Below, one piece after another: positions 51,033 through 59,830 of a stretch of 64,000 nt of DNA. Below the pieces are notes generated by a model. It saw nothing but the letters and a program-made list of their open reading frames with translations, did no database searches and was not told where the DNA came from. Origin of the DNA: JAOTWJ01 sp036398175 (lineage in GTDB: Bacteria; Gemmatimonadota; Gemmatimonadetes; Gemmatimonadales; GWC2-71-9); assembly GCA_036398175.1 (NCBI GenBank), contig DASWHL010000056.1, positions 1 to 64,000 on the forward strand. The letters run 5' to 3'. Position 1 is the stretch's first letter, and each line of letters starts with the position of its first letter. The translations under genes and the position numbers were made by a program.

Positions 51033-52478
51033 ATGAAGCTCCAGCTCACGGTGCTGAGCGGCGGGCGGGCCGGCGTCAGCGGCGTCTTCTCGGGCGCGCA
51101 GGTGGTCGTCGGCCGCCATCCAGAGAGTCACCTCCAGCTCGATCCCGACCAGGACCTGGACGTGTCGGGGCGGCACGCGGTGTTCGCCCGGTCGGGCGGA
51201 CGCTGGGTCGTCCGCGACGCCGGCAGCCGGAACGGCACGCTCGTCAACGGACATCCGGTGCGCGGCGACGCCAGCCTCGACGACACCGATCAGGTACGCC
51301 TGGGCAAGGACGGGCCCCTGCTCGAGGTCCGCCTCGTGCTGGACGCCATCCCGGATCGGAAGCCCGAGCCGCGACCGGCCGCCCCCGTCCCCTCGAAAAC
51401 GCAGGCGGCGCCCCTGCGGCGCACCGAGGGCGTCGCCCAGCCGGCCGACGCCCGGCGCTCGAGCACCACGCAGCGCATCCGGGTCGAAGTCGGACGGCAG
51501 ACCCGACGGCTTCGCGTCCTCACGGGCGCGCTGGTGGTCGTGCTCGCGGCCGGCCTCGGCTACGTGGCCTGGGATCGGCGCCAGCAGGCGGCCGAACGCG
51601 CGGGGGAGCGGGCCGCCTACCAGGCCCGGATTGACAGCATCGTGGCGGCGTCCGAGGCGTCCATCGCCATGCTCCGAGGCGAGATGGAGGGCCTCGCATC
51701 GGCGCTGCGGCGCTCGCAGGACGACGTGCAGGGGCTCCAGCGCGATCTCGTGAGCGCGGAAGCCGCGGGCCAGGCCGGTGAGGTCGCCCGGCTCCGCCGG
51801 CAGCTCACCAGCGCCACGCAATCCCTGGCGCTGCAGCAGGCGGCGGCGCAGGTGGACTTCCGGCGGATTCACGAACTCCGGAACCCCGCGGTGGCCATGA
51901 TCTGGACGGAGTTCACGTCCGGCGACGTGACCACGGGCACCGCCTTCGCGGTCACGCCGGACGGGGTGCTGATCACGAACCGGCACGTCGTCTTCGGCCA
52001 GGATGGGTCCCGCCGCCCGCAGCGGCTTGCCATCCAGTTCGCCAATTCGGTGCAGGTCTGGCGCGCCACCGTGCTCGGCGCGAGCCCCGACGCCGACCTC
52101 GCGGCGGTCCGGGTCCAGGGGATCGTGGGCCGCGTCCCCACGATCCCGCTCCCCGACAGCGTGAGCGCCCGACCGGGCGATCCGATCGCCACGATCGGGT
52201 TTCCCGGAGGAACCGACCTGCCCATGCGGTCCCGGGGCGAGGCGAACCTGGTCCGGACGACGCTCACGGCCGGGACCATTTCCAAGGCGCTCCCCGACGA
52301 CCTCCAGATTGACGGCTACGGCGCCCAGGGGGCCAGCGGCAGCCCCATCTTCGACGCGTCCGGGACCCTGCTGGGGGTCCTCTGGGGGGGCGAGGCCGGC
52401 AGCAACGGGCGCATCGTGTACGCGGTCCCGGTGCCCCACGTCACCGCCCTGCTGACCTCGCTCAACATATCTTACTAG
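51033..52478 (+). CDS. Membrane FHA / coiled-coil / trypsin-like protease fusion
   Basis: This 481-residue protein has a cytoplasmic FHA domain (residues 1-105; GR at 27-28, SGRH 45-48, SRNG 65-68), a membrane helix (about 160-180), a coiled coil (about 183-280) and a periplasmic S1C/HtrA-like protease domain (285-481). The catalytic triad reads H318 (TNRHVV), D355 (DADL) and S435 in GASGSP. No PDZ domain is seen. It could couple phospho-signals inside to proteolysis outside. It lies 13 bp behind the phosphatase gene. Confidence 0.88.
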   Translation: MKLQLTVLSGGRAGVSGVFSGAQVVVGRHPESHLQLDPDQDLDVSGRHAVFARSGGRWVVRDAGSRNGTLVNGHPVRGDASLDDTDQVRLGKDGPLLEVRLVLDAIPDRKPEPRPAAPVPSKTQAAPLRRTEGVAQPADARRSSTTQRIRVEVGRQTRRLRVLTGALVVVLAAGLGYVAWDRRQQAAERAGERAAYQARIDSIVAASEASIAMLRGEMEGLASALRRSQDDVQGLQRDLVSAEAAGQAGEVARLRRQLTSATQSLALQQAAAQVDFRRIHELRNPAVAMIWTEFTSGDVTTGTAFAVTPDGVLITNRHVVFGQDGSRRPQRLAIQFANSVQVWRATVLGASPDADLAAVRVQGIVGRVPTIPLPDSVSARPGDPIATIGFPGGTDLPMRSRGEANLVRTTLTAGTISKALPDDLQIDGYGAQGASGSPIFDASGTLLGVLWGGEAGSNGRIVYAVPVPHVTALLTSLNISY

Positions 52479-52507
52479 ATCCTCCGCCCCCTGACGGGAG
52501 TGCCTGT

Positions 52508-53047
52508 ATGCGTACCACGTGGCCCCTGCTCCTTGGCGTGCTCGCGGTCGGCGCCTGCGACATCACCGATCCACCGGACTGGACCGCCGACTACCTGTTC
52601 CCGCTCGACTTCCCGGCGGTGGACCTGTCCGGCGTCCCCGGCGGGGTCATTCCCGTGGACACGGTCAGCTTCACGACACCCGTCGTGAGCCAGGATACGG
52701 ACGGGCTCGTGGACCGGATCCTCCAGAGCGAGGATCTCGCGGCGTTGCGGGCCGAGGTCATTCTCACCAACACGCTCGACGTCACGGGCACCGTGGAGCT
52801 GTCCATCGCCACCTCGCCCGGCAGCCTGTTCAATCCGGCGCAATCGCTCACCACGACCATCTCGATCAGTCAGGGCGCCGACACGTCGTTCGTCCCGGTG
52901 AACGTCACCGTCTTCCAGGGAGCCGAGACGCTCTACTTCCAGTCGAACGTCGTCGTCGCCTCCGCGAGCGGAAGCATCGCGGTGCCCCCGGGTTCGCAGA
53001 TCGGGCTGGCCGTCAACTTCATCGGCACCGTCCGGGTGTCCAAGTGA
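52508..53047 (+). CDS. Lipoprotein of unknown function
   Basis: This 179-residue protein has a lipobox (LAVGAC, Cys about residue 17), so it is lipidated. The mature part is strand-rich and contains Thr/Ser-rich repeats. No family is recognised. GGGAG 7 nt upstream supports the ATG. Between the FHA protease and the beta-barrel gene, it may belong to the same envelope unit. Confidence 0.8.
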   Translation: MRTTWPLLLGVLAVGACDITDPPDWTADYLFPLDFPAVDLSGVPGGVIPVDTVSFTTPVVSQDTDGLVDRILQSEDLAALRAEVILTNTLDVTGTVELSIATSPGSLFNPAQSLTTTISISQGADTSFVPVNVTVFQGAETLYFQSNVVVASASGSIAVPPGSQIGLAVNFIGTVRVSK

Positions 53048-53055
53048 GGCCCGCC

Positions 53056-54363
53056 ATGCACGTCCGCGCGCTGGTCCTCACGGGCCTCCTGATCCTGCCG
53101 GCCACGCTCGCGGCGCAATCCGGCCAGTCCACGGCCCGCGCCGTCGCGATGGGCCGGAGCATGACGGCCTCGGCCCTGGGCTACGAGGCCATTGTCTGGA
53201 ACCCGGCCCTGCTGGGCGTACCCGGCCGACCCAAGTTCTCGATCAACATCGTGCAGGCGGGGCTCTCGACCCGGAGCAACGTGCTCTCTCCGAGCGAGCT
53301 GAGGAGCTACTACACGAGCGACTCCCTGACGCTCGAGGACAAGAACGACATCATGGACAAGGTGCGGGCGACCAGCGATTCCACGTTCGGCGTCGGGGCG
53401 CTGGCCGATGTGATGGCCCTGGGGATCACCGTGGGCAACTTTGGCGTGGCGCTTTCCGGAACGGTTGCGGACGCGGAGATGAACCTCAGCGACGACGCGA
53501 TCGAGCTGGTCCTGTTCGGCAACACCGGACGCCGCGCACCCGGCGAGCGCTACCTCGCCGCCGGCACCCGGGGCACCGCGGTGTCGGCCGCCACGCTCTC
53601 GGTGGCGTGGGGGCAGGGCTTTCAGCTGCCCGTGGGGCACCTCGCCGTGGGGCTGGCGGCCAGGTACCGGCGGGGCGTCTTCGCGGCCCGGGCAGAGGAT
53701 CTGGGATCCTACATCCAGAACGTACCGGACTTCGAGGCGCGAGCCGGGGTCCATGCGTTGTACTTCGATCCGGACAGCAGCTTCAACAACGGCTCGGGGT
53801 TCGGCGTGGACCTTGGCGCCGCCTACGACTTCGCGTCCGGCATCCGGGTGGCGGCGACGGTCGAGAACCTGGTCTCGTCCATGAGCTGGAAGGACGAGAA
53901 CCTGCGGTATCACCGGGAGGAGTACCTGCTCGAGCAGAGCGCCGACGGGCTCTCCTACCAGGACTCCACGATCAGCGACCTTGACGGTGCATACGACTCG
54001 ACCGACGCCACGCAGCGGGCGCTGCGGGACTCACTCCTGGGCCGCGACCCGTTCGCGACCCGGCTCCGGCTCGGGGCCCAGCTCTCCGCCGGCCCCGTCC
54101 TGCTGGCGGGAGACGCGACGTTCGAGCTGAGCGACGGGATCGTCCCGGGCGCCAAGAGCCGCGCGAGCGTCGGGGCCGAGCTCCCGATCACGGTCCTTCG
54201 GCTCCGCGGCGGCGTCGCCACGGACTTTGACGGCGGGGTGGGGTTCTCCGCCGGGCTCGGCTTCAAGCTCGGGCCGGTCCGGCTGGACGTGGCGGGCGCC
54301 CTCGTGCCCGGCGGCGCTCGGAAGGGGCTGACGGTGGCCACCGGCGTGTCGGTGCTCAACTAG
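53056..54363 (+). CDS. DUF5723/PorV-like outer-membrane beta-barrel protein
   Basis: This 435-residue protein has a signal peptide (ending about residue 20, LAAQ) and many short amphipathic strands. The early region, with GRSMTASALGYEAIVWNPAL, matches the DUF5723/PorV style of conserved N-terminal motif. It is likely an outer-membrane protein. It is 8 bp behind the lipoprotein gene. Its stop codon shares the bases CTAG (54360-54363) with the stop of convergent anmK. Confidence 0.82.
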   Translation: MHVRALVLTGLLILPATLAAQSGQSTARAVAMGRSMTASALGYEAIVWNPALLGVPGRPKFSINIVQAGLSTRSNVLSPSELRSYYTSDSLTLEDKNDIMDKVRATSDSTFGVGALADVMALGITVGNFGVALSGTVADAEMNLSDDAIELVLFGNTGRRAPGERYLAAGTRGTAVSAATLSVAWGQGFQLPVGHLAVGLAARYRRGVFAARAEDLGSYIQNVPDFEARAGVHALYFDPDSSFNNGSGFGVDLGAAYDFASGIRVAATVENLVSSMSWKDENLRYHREEYLLEQSADGLSYQDSTISDLDGAYDSTDATQRALRDSLLGRDPFATRLRLGAQLSAGPVLLAGDATFELSDGIVPGAKSRASVGAELPITVLRLRGGVATDFDGGVGFSAGLGFKLGPVRLDVAGALVPGGARKGLTVATGVSVLN

Positions 54364-55496
54364 GGCGGGGTGATCCTCCCCAACACGCGCGGGCCGGCCG
54401 CGCCCGTCGCACCCGGGACGTTGCCCGGCCGGCCCCGCAGCGTGAGCCAGCCCAGCAGCGCGAACGCCACGGCTTCCTTGGCGTCACCGTCGAAGAACCG
54501 CTCGTCGAACGTGTGCACGGTGCGCGGCGCGAGCGTTTCCCGTAGCCGGGCCACCAGGACCGGATTGCGCGCCCCACCCCCGGACACGACCACCTCGGCG
54601 CCATCCGCCGGGAGCCAGCGCCCGATCTGGTCGGCCACGGCCCCCACGGTGAGCGCCAGCGCGGTCGCGACGCAATCCTCCGGGGTGGCGTCCGGCCGCC
54701 GGACCTGAATCTCCCGCACGAGTCCGGCCGCGAACGCGTCGCCGAACGTCTCGCGGCCGGTGCTCTTGGGCGGCGGGCCGGCAAAGTACGGATCGTCGAG
54801 CAACGCCCGCACGAGGGCGTCCTCGGAACGGCCGCGCCCGGCCAGCACGCCGTCCACGTCGTGGGTGGCTCCCGGGCGCAGCTGCCGCACCACCGCGTCC
54901 ATCACGGCCACCCCGGGGCCCGTATCGAACCCGCGGACGGCATCCGGGTCTCCGCCCGGTGGGACCCACGTGACGTTGGCCATTCCCCCGACGTTGAGCA
55001 GGATCCGGGGCCGGTTCCGGTCCGAGAAGAGCAGCGCGTCGGCCATCGGCACCAGGGGCGCCCCCTGCCCGCCGGCGGCCACGTCGCGGCTCCGGAAGTC
55101 GCTCACGACGGGCACGCCCATCCGCTCCGCGATCACCGCCGGATCGCCAAGCTGGAGCGTGGCGCGTCCGGGCTCGTGCCACACGGTCTGCCCGTGGGAG
55201 GCCACGAACGCGAGCGCGTCGGGGCGGAGGCACGCGCGCTCCAGCACGGCCTCCGCGGCATCCGCGAACCGCGCCCCGAGCGCCACGTGCAGGAGCGCGA
55301 GATCCCTGGGCGTCCCGGCGCGCAGGAGGCCGAGCAGCCGCGCCCGGAGCGCATCGTCGTAGGGGACCGTGGCGAACGCGACCAGCGAGACCGTGGGCCG
55401 GCGGCCGCTGAGCCGCACGACGGCGGCGTCCACGCCGTCGAGCGACGTGCCGGACATGAGGCCGATGGCGAGGTCGCCGGACCGGAGGGGCGGCAT
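54360..55496 (-). CDS. anmK: 1,6-anhydro-N-acetylmuramic acid kinase
   Basis: This 378-residue enzyme phosphorylates anhydro-MurNAc from peptidoglycan turnover to MurNAc-6-phosphate. Landmarks are GLMSGTSLDGVDAA near the N-terminus, ASHGQTVWH, LNVGGMANVTW, DTGPG and SGGGARNPVL. Start and stop both touch neighbours: the ATG shares one base with the murQ stop (TGATG), and the end overlaps the beta-barrel gene by 4 bp. With murQ it forms a complete two-step recycling unit. Confidence 0.95.
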   Translation of the reverse strand: MPPLRSGDLAIGLMSGTSLDGVDAAVVRLSGRRPTVSLVAFATVPYDDALRARLLGLLRAGTPRDLALLHVALGARFADAAEAVLERACLRPDALAFVASHGQTVWHEPGRATLQLGDPAVIAERMGVPVVSDFRSRDVAAGGQGAPLVPMADALLFSDRNRPRILLNVGGMANVTWVPPGGDPDAVRGFDTGPGVAVMDAVVRQLRPGATHDVDGVLAGRGRSEDALVRALLDDPYFAGPPPKSTGRETFGDAFAAGLVREIQVRRPDATPEDCVATALALTVGAVADQIGRWLPADGAEVVVSGGGARNPVLVARLRETLAPRTVHTFDERFFDGDAKEAVAFALLGWLTLRGRPGNVPGATGAAGPRVLGRITPP

Positions 55497-56422
55497 CACG
55501 ACGCGACGGTTGGCGGGTCGCCGATCACGCGGCGAAGGACGCCGTCCGCGGCCTCCAGGAGTCGGTCCGCCTCCGCGGCCTCGACGCCTCGGCGCACCAT
55601 CACGATGGCGGCCTTGACGCGCCCGCCGGCCGCCGCCAGGGCGGCGCGGGCCCGTGGGCGGTCCACCCCGCACACCTCCATCACGATGCGCTCGCTGCGA
55701 TCGGTGAGCTTGGTGTTGAGGGCCCGGAGGTCCACCATGAGGTTGCCGTACGTCTTGCCGACCAGCACCATGGCGCCCGTGGTGAGCGTGTTGAGGACGA
55801 GCTTGGTGGCGCTTCCCGCCTTGAGCCGCGTGGAGCCCGTGATGGCCTCGGGCCCCACCCGCACCGCGATCACCCGGTCGCACACGGCCACGAGATCGGC
55901 CGGGGGCTGGGCACAGGTCACCAGGACCGCCGCCGCGCCGAGCGCGCGGGCCTCGGTGAGCGCGCCGCGCACGTAGGGCGTGGTGCCGCTGGCCGCGATC
56001 CCCACCACGACGTCGCGGTCGCCCACGTTGGCCGCCGTCACGGCCGCGGCCCCGGCCGACGCGTCGTCCTCGGCCCCCTCCTGGCTGCGCGTGAGCGCGG
56101 GCGCGCCACCCGCGATGATCCCGACCACCATCTCCGGCGGCGTCCCGAACGTGGGCGGGCACTCCGAGGCGTCCAGCACCCCGAGCCGGCCGCTGGTCCC
56201 CGCGCCCACGTAGAGCAGCCGGCCGCCGTCCGCGAACGCCCCGGCCACGAGCGTCATGGCGACGGCAATGTCCTCCCGCGCGGCCTGCACCGCCGCCGGC
56301 ACGAGCTGGTCCTCGGCGTTGAGGAGGTCCACGATCTGGAGGGGAGTCGCCACGTCAATGCCCCCCGTGCGCGGGTTGCGGCGCTCGGTGAGACGGGGAT
56401 CCACGAACTCGGATGACGGCAT
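55496..56422 (-). CDS. murQ: N-acetylmuramic acid 6-phosphate etherase
   Basis: This 308-residue SIS-domain lyase splits MurNAc-6-phosphate into GlcNAc-6-phosphate and D-lactate. The glycine-rich sugar site AGTSGRLGVLDASECPPTF and the EDDAS stretch hold the family's catalytic Glu residues. Full length matches MurQ. It precedes anmK with 1-bp overlap and is divergent from the gamma-glutamyltransferase gene. No MurP-type PTS transporter is nearby, so AnmK, not import, likely supplies substrate. Confidence 0.95.
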   Translation of the reverse strand: MPSSEFVDPRLTERRNPRTGGIDVATPLQIVDLLNAEDQLVPAAVQAAREDIAVAMTLVAGAFADGGRLLYVGAGTSGRLGVLDASECPPTFGTPPEMVVGIIAGGAPALTRSQEGAEDDASAGAAAVTAANVGDRDVVVGIAASGTTPYVRGALTEARALGAAAVLVTCAQPPADLVAVCDRVIAVRVGPEAITGSTRLKAGSATKLVLNTLTTGAMVLVGKTYGNLMVDLRALNTKLTDRSERIVMEVCGVDRPRARAALAAAGGRVKAAIVMVRRGVEAAEADRLLEAADGVLRRVIGDPPTVAS

Positions 56423-56474
56423 GGGGACGTGCCGCTAATTTCCGTGACAAACCCACTCCGGTCAACGAGGACCC

Positions 56475-58175
56475 ATGCGTCCCGTGCTCCCCGGCTCCCT
56501 CGTGAGCCTTGCCGTCTTCGCCGCCTGCGCCACCACCCCGGAGCCGTGGCCCCTGTACGACTGCTGCCCCCGCGTCGCGGCGGGCGACAGCGCAATGGTG
56601 GTCGCGGCGAGCCCGCTGGCCGTCCAGGTGGGGGTGGACGTGCTCCGGCGCGGCGGCAACGCCGTGGACGCGGCGGCCGCCGTCGGGTTTGCGCTCGCCG
56701 TGGTGCACCCGGCGGCCGGGAACATTGGCGGCGGCGGATTCCTGGTGGTCCGGCTCGCCACCGGCGAGGTCGCGACGCTGGACTATCGCGAGGCGGCCCC
56801 GGGGCGCGCGACACGGGACATGTACCTCGATGTCGACGGCACCATCCTGCCGACGAGCATGACGGGACATCTGGCGTCCGGCGTCCCGGGCAGCGTGGCG
56901 GGCCTGGCGGAAGCCCACCGGCGGTTCGGCCGGCTCGCGTGGTCGGACGTCGTCGGCCCGGCGGTGCGGCTCGCCCGCGAGGGATTCATCCTCGATTCCG
57001 CGCGCGCGCGCGGCATCGCGGCGGCGGCGCGGCGGCTCGAACAGTTCCCGGCGTCGGCACGACAGTTCCTGCCCGGCGGAACCGCGCCGGTCGTGGGGGA
57101 CCGGCTGGCGCAGCCCGACCTGGCGCGGACGCTCGCCGCCATCGCGGACGAGGGACCGGCCGTCTTCTACACCGGGTGGGTGGCGGATTCGATCGTGGCG
57201 GAGATGGAGCGCGGCGGCGGGCTCATCTCGCGCGACGACCTCGCCGCGTACCGCCCCTTCTGGCGGGATCCCATCACGTTCACGTACCGCGGCCACACGA
57301 TCCACTCGATGGCGCCCTCGAGCTCCGGCGGCATCACGCTCGCGCTCATGCTCAACATGCTCGAGGGCACCGACAGCCTGCCGGCGTTCGGCTCGGCCGC
57401 GCACGTGCACCTGCTGACCGAGGTCATGCGCCGCGCCTTCGCCGACCGGAACCACTATCTCGGCGACCCCGCGTTCGTGGACATGCCCGTGGCCGCGTTG
57501 GTGTCGCAGACGTATGCGGACGCGCGCCGCGCCGGCATCGCGGCGGATCAGGCCACCCCGTCGCCAGCGATCGGCCCCGGGCCGGCGGAGCCCACGGAGA
57601 CCACGCACTACTCCATCGTGGACGCGGAGGGCAACGCGGTGGCCGTCACCACGACCATCAACGGCGGCTTCGGGAGCGCCGTCACGGTCTCCGGGGCGGG
57701 CTTCCTGCTGAACAACGAGATGGACGATTTTGCCGCCGCGCCGGATCAGCCGAACCAGTACGGCCTGGTCCAGGGGGCGGCCAACGCCATCGCGCCGGGC
57801 AAGCGGATGCTCTCGGCCATGACGCCCACCGTCGTGCTCGACCCCGACGGCGCGCTCCTGATGGTGCTCGGCACGCCCGGCGGCCCCACCATCATCACGA
57901 CCGTGGCCCAGGTCATCTCGAACGTGGTTGATCACCGGATGCGGCTCGACAGCGCCGTGGCGGCCCCGCGGATCCATCACCAGCACCTGCCCGACACGAT
58001 CCGCTACGAATCGGGCGGTCTGGACCGCCGGACGGTGCGGCGACTCCGGGCGATGGACCACGCGCCGCGCGAGCGGCCGAGCTACAGCGGGGAGGTGGCG
58101 GCCATCATCCGCGTCGGGACCCGCTGGGTTGGCGTGGCCGACCCGCGCATGCGGGGCGACGCCGCGGGCTACTGA
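56475..58175 (+). CDS. ggt: Lipoprotein gamma-glutamyltransferase
   Basis: This 566-residue enzyme transfers or hydrolyses gamma-glutamyl groups such as those of glutathione. It self-cleaves at the catalytic Thr of the TTHYS motif; the family's GGFGS and GTPGGPTI stretches are present. A lipobox (AVFAAC) replaces the usual signal peptide, so the enzyme should be membrane-anchored. The 52-bp gap to murQ is divergent. A clear terminator follows at 58201. Confidence 0.94.
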   Translation: MRPVLPGSLVSLAVFAACATTPEPWPLYDCCPRVAAGDSAMVVAASPLAVQVGVDVLRRGGNAVDAAAAVGFALAVVHPAAGNIGGGGFLVVRLATGEVATLDYREAAPGRATRDMYLDVDGTILPTSMTGHLASGVPGSVAGLAEAHRRFGRLAWSDVVGPAVRLAREGFILDSARARGIAAAARRLEQFPASARQFLPGGTAPVVGDRLAQPDLARTLAAIADEGPAVFYTGWVADSIVAEMERGGGLISRDDLAAYRPFWRDPITFTYRGHTIHSMAPSSSGGITLALMLNMLEGTDSLPAFGSAAHVHLLTEVMRRAFADRNHYLGDPAFVDMPVAALVSQTYADARRAGIAADQATPSPAIGPGPAEPTETTHYSIVDAEGNAVAVTTTINGGFGSAVTVSGAGFLLNNEMDDFAAAPDQPNQYGLVQGAANAIAPGKRMLSAMTPTVVLDPDGALLMVLGTPGGPTIITTVAQVISNVVDHRMRLDSAVAAPRIHHQHLPDTIRYESGGLDRRTVRRLRAMDHAPRERPSYSGEVAAIIRVGTRWVGVADPRMRGDAAGY

Positions 58176-58200
58176 GGCCGTGACGAGGACCCACAGACGA

Positions 58201-58238
58201 CCGCGGCCCGGGTTCCCCCCGGGCCGCGGTGCCGTTTT
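58201..58238 (+). terminator. Strong intrinsic terminator after ggt
   Basis: A perfect 12-bp GC stem (58201-58212 with 58218-58229) and TTCCC loop are followed by TGCCGTTTT. It lies 25 bp past the ggt stop and between two convergent genes. Confidence 0.85.
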
Positions 58239-58265
58239 GGTGAGTCCCGGCGGGTACCAGCCGCG

Positions 58266-59024
58266 CTACGCGCGCACCGTAATCGAGAACGGCGCCGTCA
58301 GCACGAGCCGGACGGGCGAGCCCGCGTTGAGCAGGATGTCCACGTCCCGCGTGGCCGCGGCGATACCCACCCCGGCGGCCGCCCCCACCACCCCACCAAT
58401 CACGGCTCCCTTCGCGTCCTTGCCGATGATGGCGCCGGCCGCGGCGCCGACCGCGGTGGCCGCGCCGACCTTGGCGGCGTCGCCGCCCGTCACGCCACGA
58501 CCCTTCATGTACGTGGGAAGGCTGTCCGTGCGGGCGGCCACGGCATACGACTGTCCGCCGAACTCGACGGTGGTATAGGTGATCACCATCCGCCCCTGCC
58601 CGCCCGGGCTCTCCGCCGGCGCGATGTCCGTGATGGTCCCCACGAACAGCGCCCCCGCCGGGATGACCGTGCGCCCGCCTGCGTCCTTCACGTCCGCCGA
58701 CAGCGTGGCCGTCACGGTTTCCCCGCGCTTGTTGTGCCGCGACGTGAGCGTGTCGTTCGCGGCGAGCATCATGACGGAGCCCTCCGCCGCCACGCGCGTG
58801 ACCGAGGCGGGCCGTTGGGCGGGCGGCGGTGTCACGGGCGCGGCCGGCTGCGTCGTGGGTGTCCCGGTGGGCGCGGGGGCGCCTTCGGCCGGGGCATCGC
58901 TCAGCGTCGCCACCGACTCCGCCGGCACCAGGGAGAGATCGCGGGCGGTGTCGTCCGCGGGCGGCTCACCGCCGCAGGCGAGCCCGACGACCGCGAGCGC
59001 GGCGAGAATGCGAGGTAGGGTCAT
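58266..59024 (-). CDS. Glycine-zipper lipoprotein
   Basis: This 252-residue protein has a lipobox ending VGLAC (Cys about residue 17), a long Pro/Ala/Thr-rich disordered region (about 20-85), a strand domain (about 85-170) and a glycine-zipper repeat (about 178-225, GAAAGAIIGKDAKGAVIGG). Such domains insert into membranes or oligomerise. The ATG at 59024 follows GGAG by 7 nt, preferred over upstream codons. The function is unknown. Confidence 0.8.
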   Translation of the reverse strand: MTLPRILAALAVVGLACGGEPPADDTARDLSLVPAESVATLSDAPAEGAPAPTGTPTTQPAAPVTPPPAQRPASVTRVAAEGSVMMLAANDTLTSRHNKRGETVTATLSADVKDAGGRTVIPAGALFVGTITDIAPAESPGGQGRMVITYTTVEFGGQSYAVAARTDSLPTYMKGRGVTGGDAAKVGAATAVGAAAGAIIGKDAKGAVIGGVVGAAAGVGIAAATRDVDILLNAGSPVRLVLTAPFSITVRA

Positions 59025-59069
59025 CAGAATCTCCAGAAGGGGCATTACCTGCAACATAACAGGAGCAGC

Positions 59070-59792
59070 CTATAACCTCGCTCTGAGGAACTCGGGGGTC
59101 AGGCCGGAGAGCCAGCCCGCCAGCAGGCTGAAGTAGCCGGTCGCGAGCAGCACGCCCACGATCACCAGCACGGCGCCGGCAAACCGGGTGACGATCGGAA
59201 TGAACCGCCGGTACCGCTGGAACCAGTCGAGGAACCGGTCAATCGCGATGGCGGCGAGCACGAACGGCACGCCCAGGCCGAGCGAGTAGACGAGCAGCAG
59301 GACGAGGCCCTGCCCCAGGGTCGCGGTGGCGCTCGTATACGTGAGGACGGCGCCGAGGATGGGGCCGATGCAGGGGCTCCAGCCCGCGCCGAACGCGAGC
59401 CCGACGAGCGCGCTGCCGAGGTAGCCCACCGGCTTGTCCTGGATCGTGAAGCGGCGCTCGCGGGCCAGCACCCCCCACTGGAACGCCCCCAGGAGGTACA
59501 GGCCGAACACCACGATGAGCGCGCCGCCGATCCGCTCGATCCACACGCGGTGGTAATTGAGGAGCGTCCCCAGCGCGGTGGCCGAGGCGCCGAGCAGCAG
59601 GAAGATGATCGTGAACCCCAGCACGAACATCAGCGTGTGCCCGAGCGCCACCCAGCGTCGCTGTCCGGCGTCCTCCAGCGACAGCCCCGTGATGAACGAG
59701 ATGTAGCTCGGGATCAGCGGGAGGACGCAGGGCGACAGAAAGCTCAGCAGACCGGCGACGAACGCGAGCGGCAGCCCGACGGAGTCAGTCAT
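59070..59792 (-). CDS. ccdA: CcdA-type thiol-disulfide electron transporter
   Basis: This 240-residue protein has six membrane helices and the two redox cysteines in LSPCVLPL and WSPCIGPI. CcdA carries reducing power across the membrane to periplasmic thioredoxin-like proteins, including SCO/CuA and cytochrome c maturation factors. It follows agmatinase after 38 bp. Its SCO-type clients may be those at the left end of this window, an inference. Confidence 0.92.
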   Translation of the reverse strand: MTDSVGLPLAFVAGLLSFLSPCVLPLIPSYISFITGLSLEDAGQRRWVALGHTLMFVLGFTIIFLLLGASATALGTLLNYHRVWIERIGGALIVVFGLYLLGAFQWGVLARERRFTIQDKPVGYLGSALVGLAFGAGWSPCIGPILGAVLTYTSATATLGQGLVLLLVYSLGLGVPFVLAAIAIDRFLDWFQRYRRFIPIVTRFAGAVLVIVGVLLATGYFSLLAGWLSGLTPEFLRARL

Positions 59793-59830
59793 CGTGCCTG
59801 GGAGAACACCGGGCGACCGTGACCGGTTCC

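Noticed and set aside
47518..54363. Part of a type VI secretion cluster
   Set aside because: Kinase, PP2C and FHA genes are alone; no Tss, Hcp or VgrG proteins are found.
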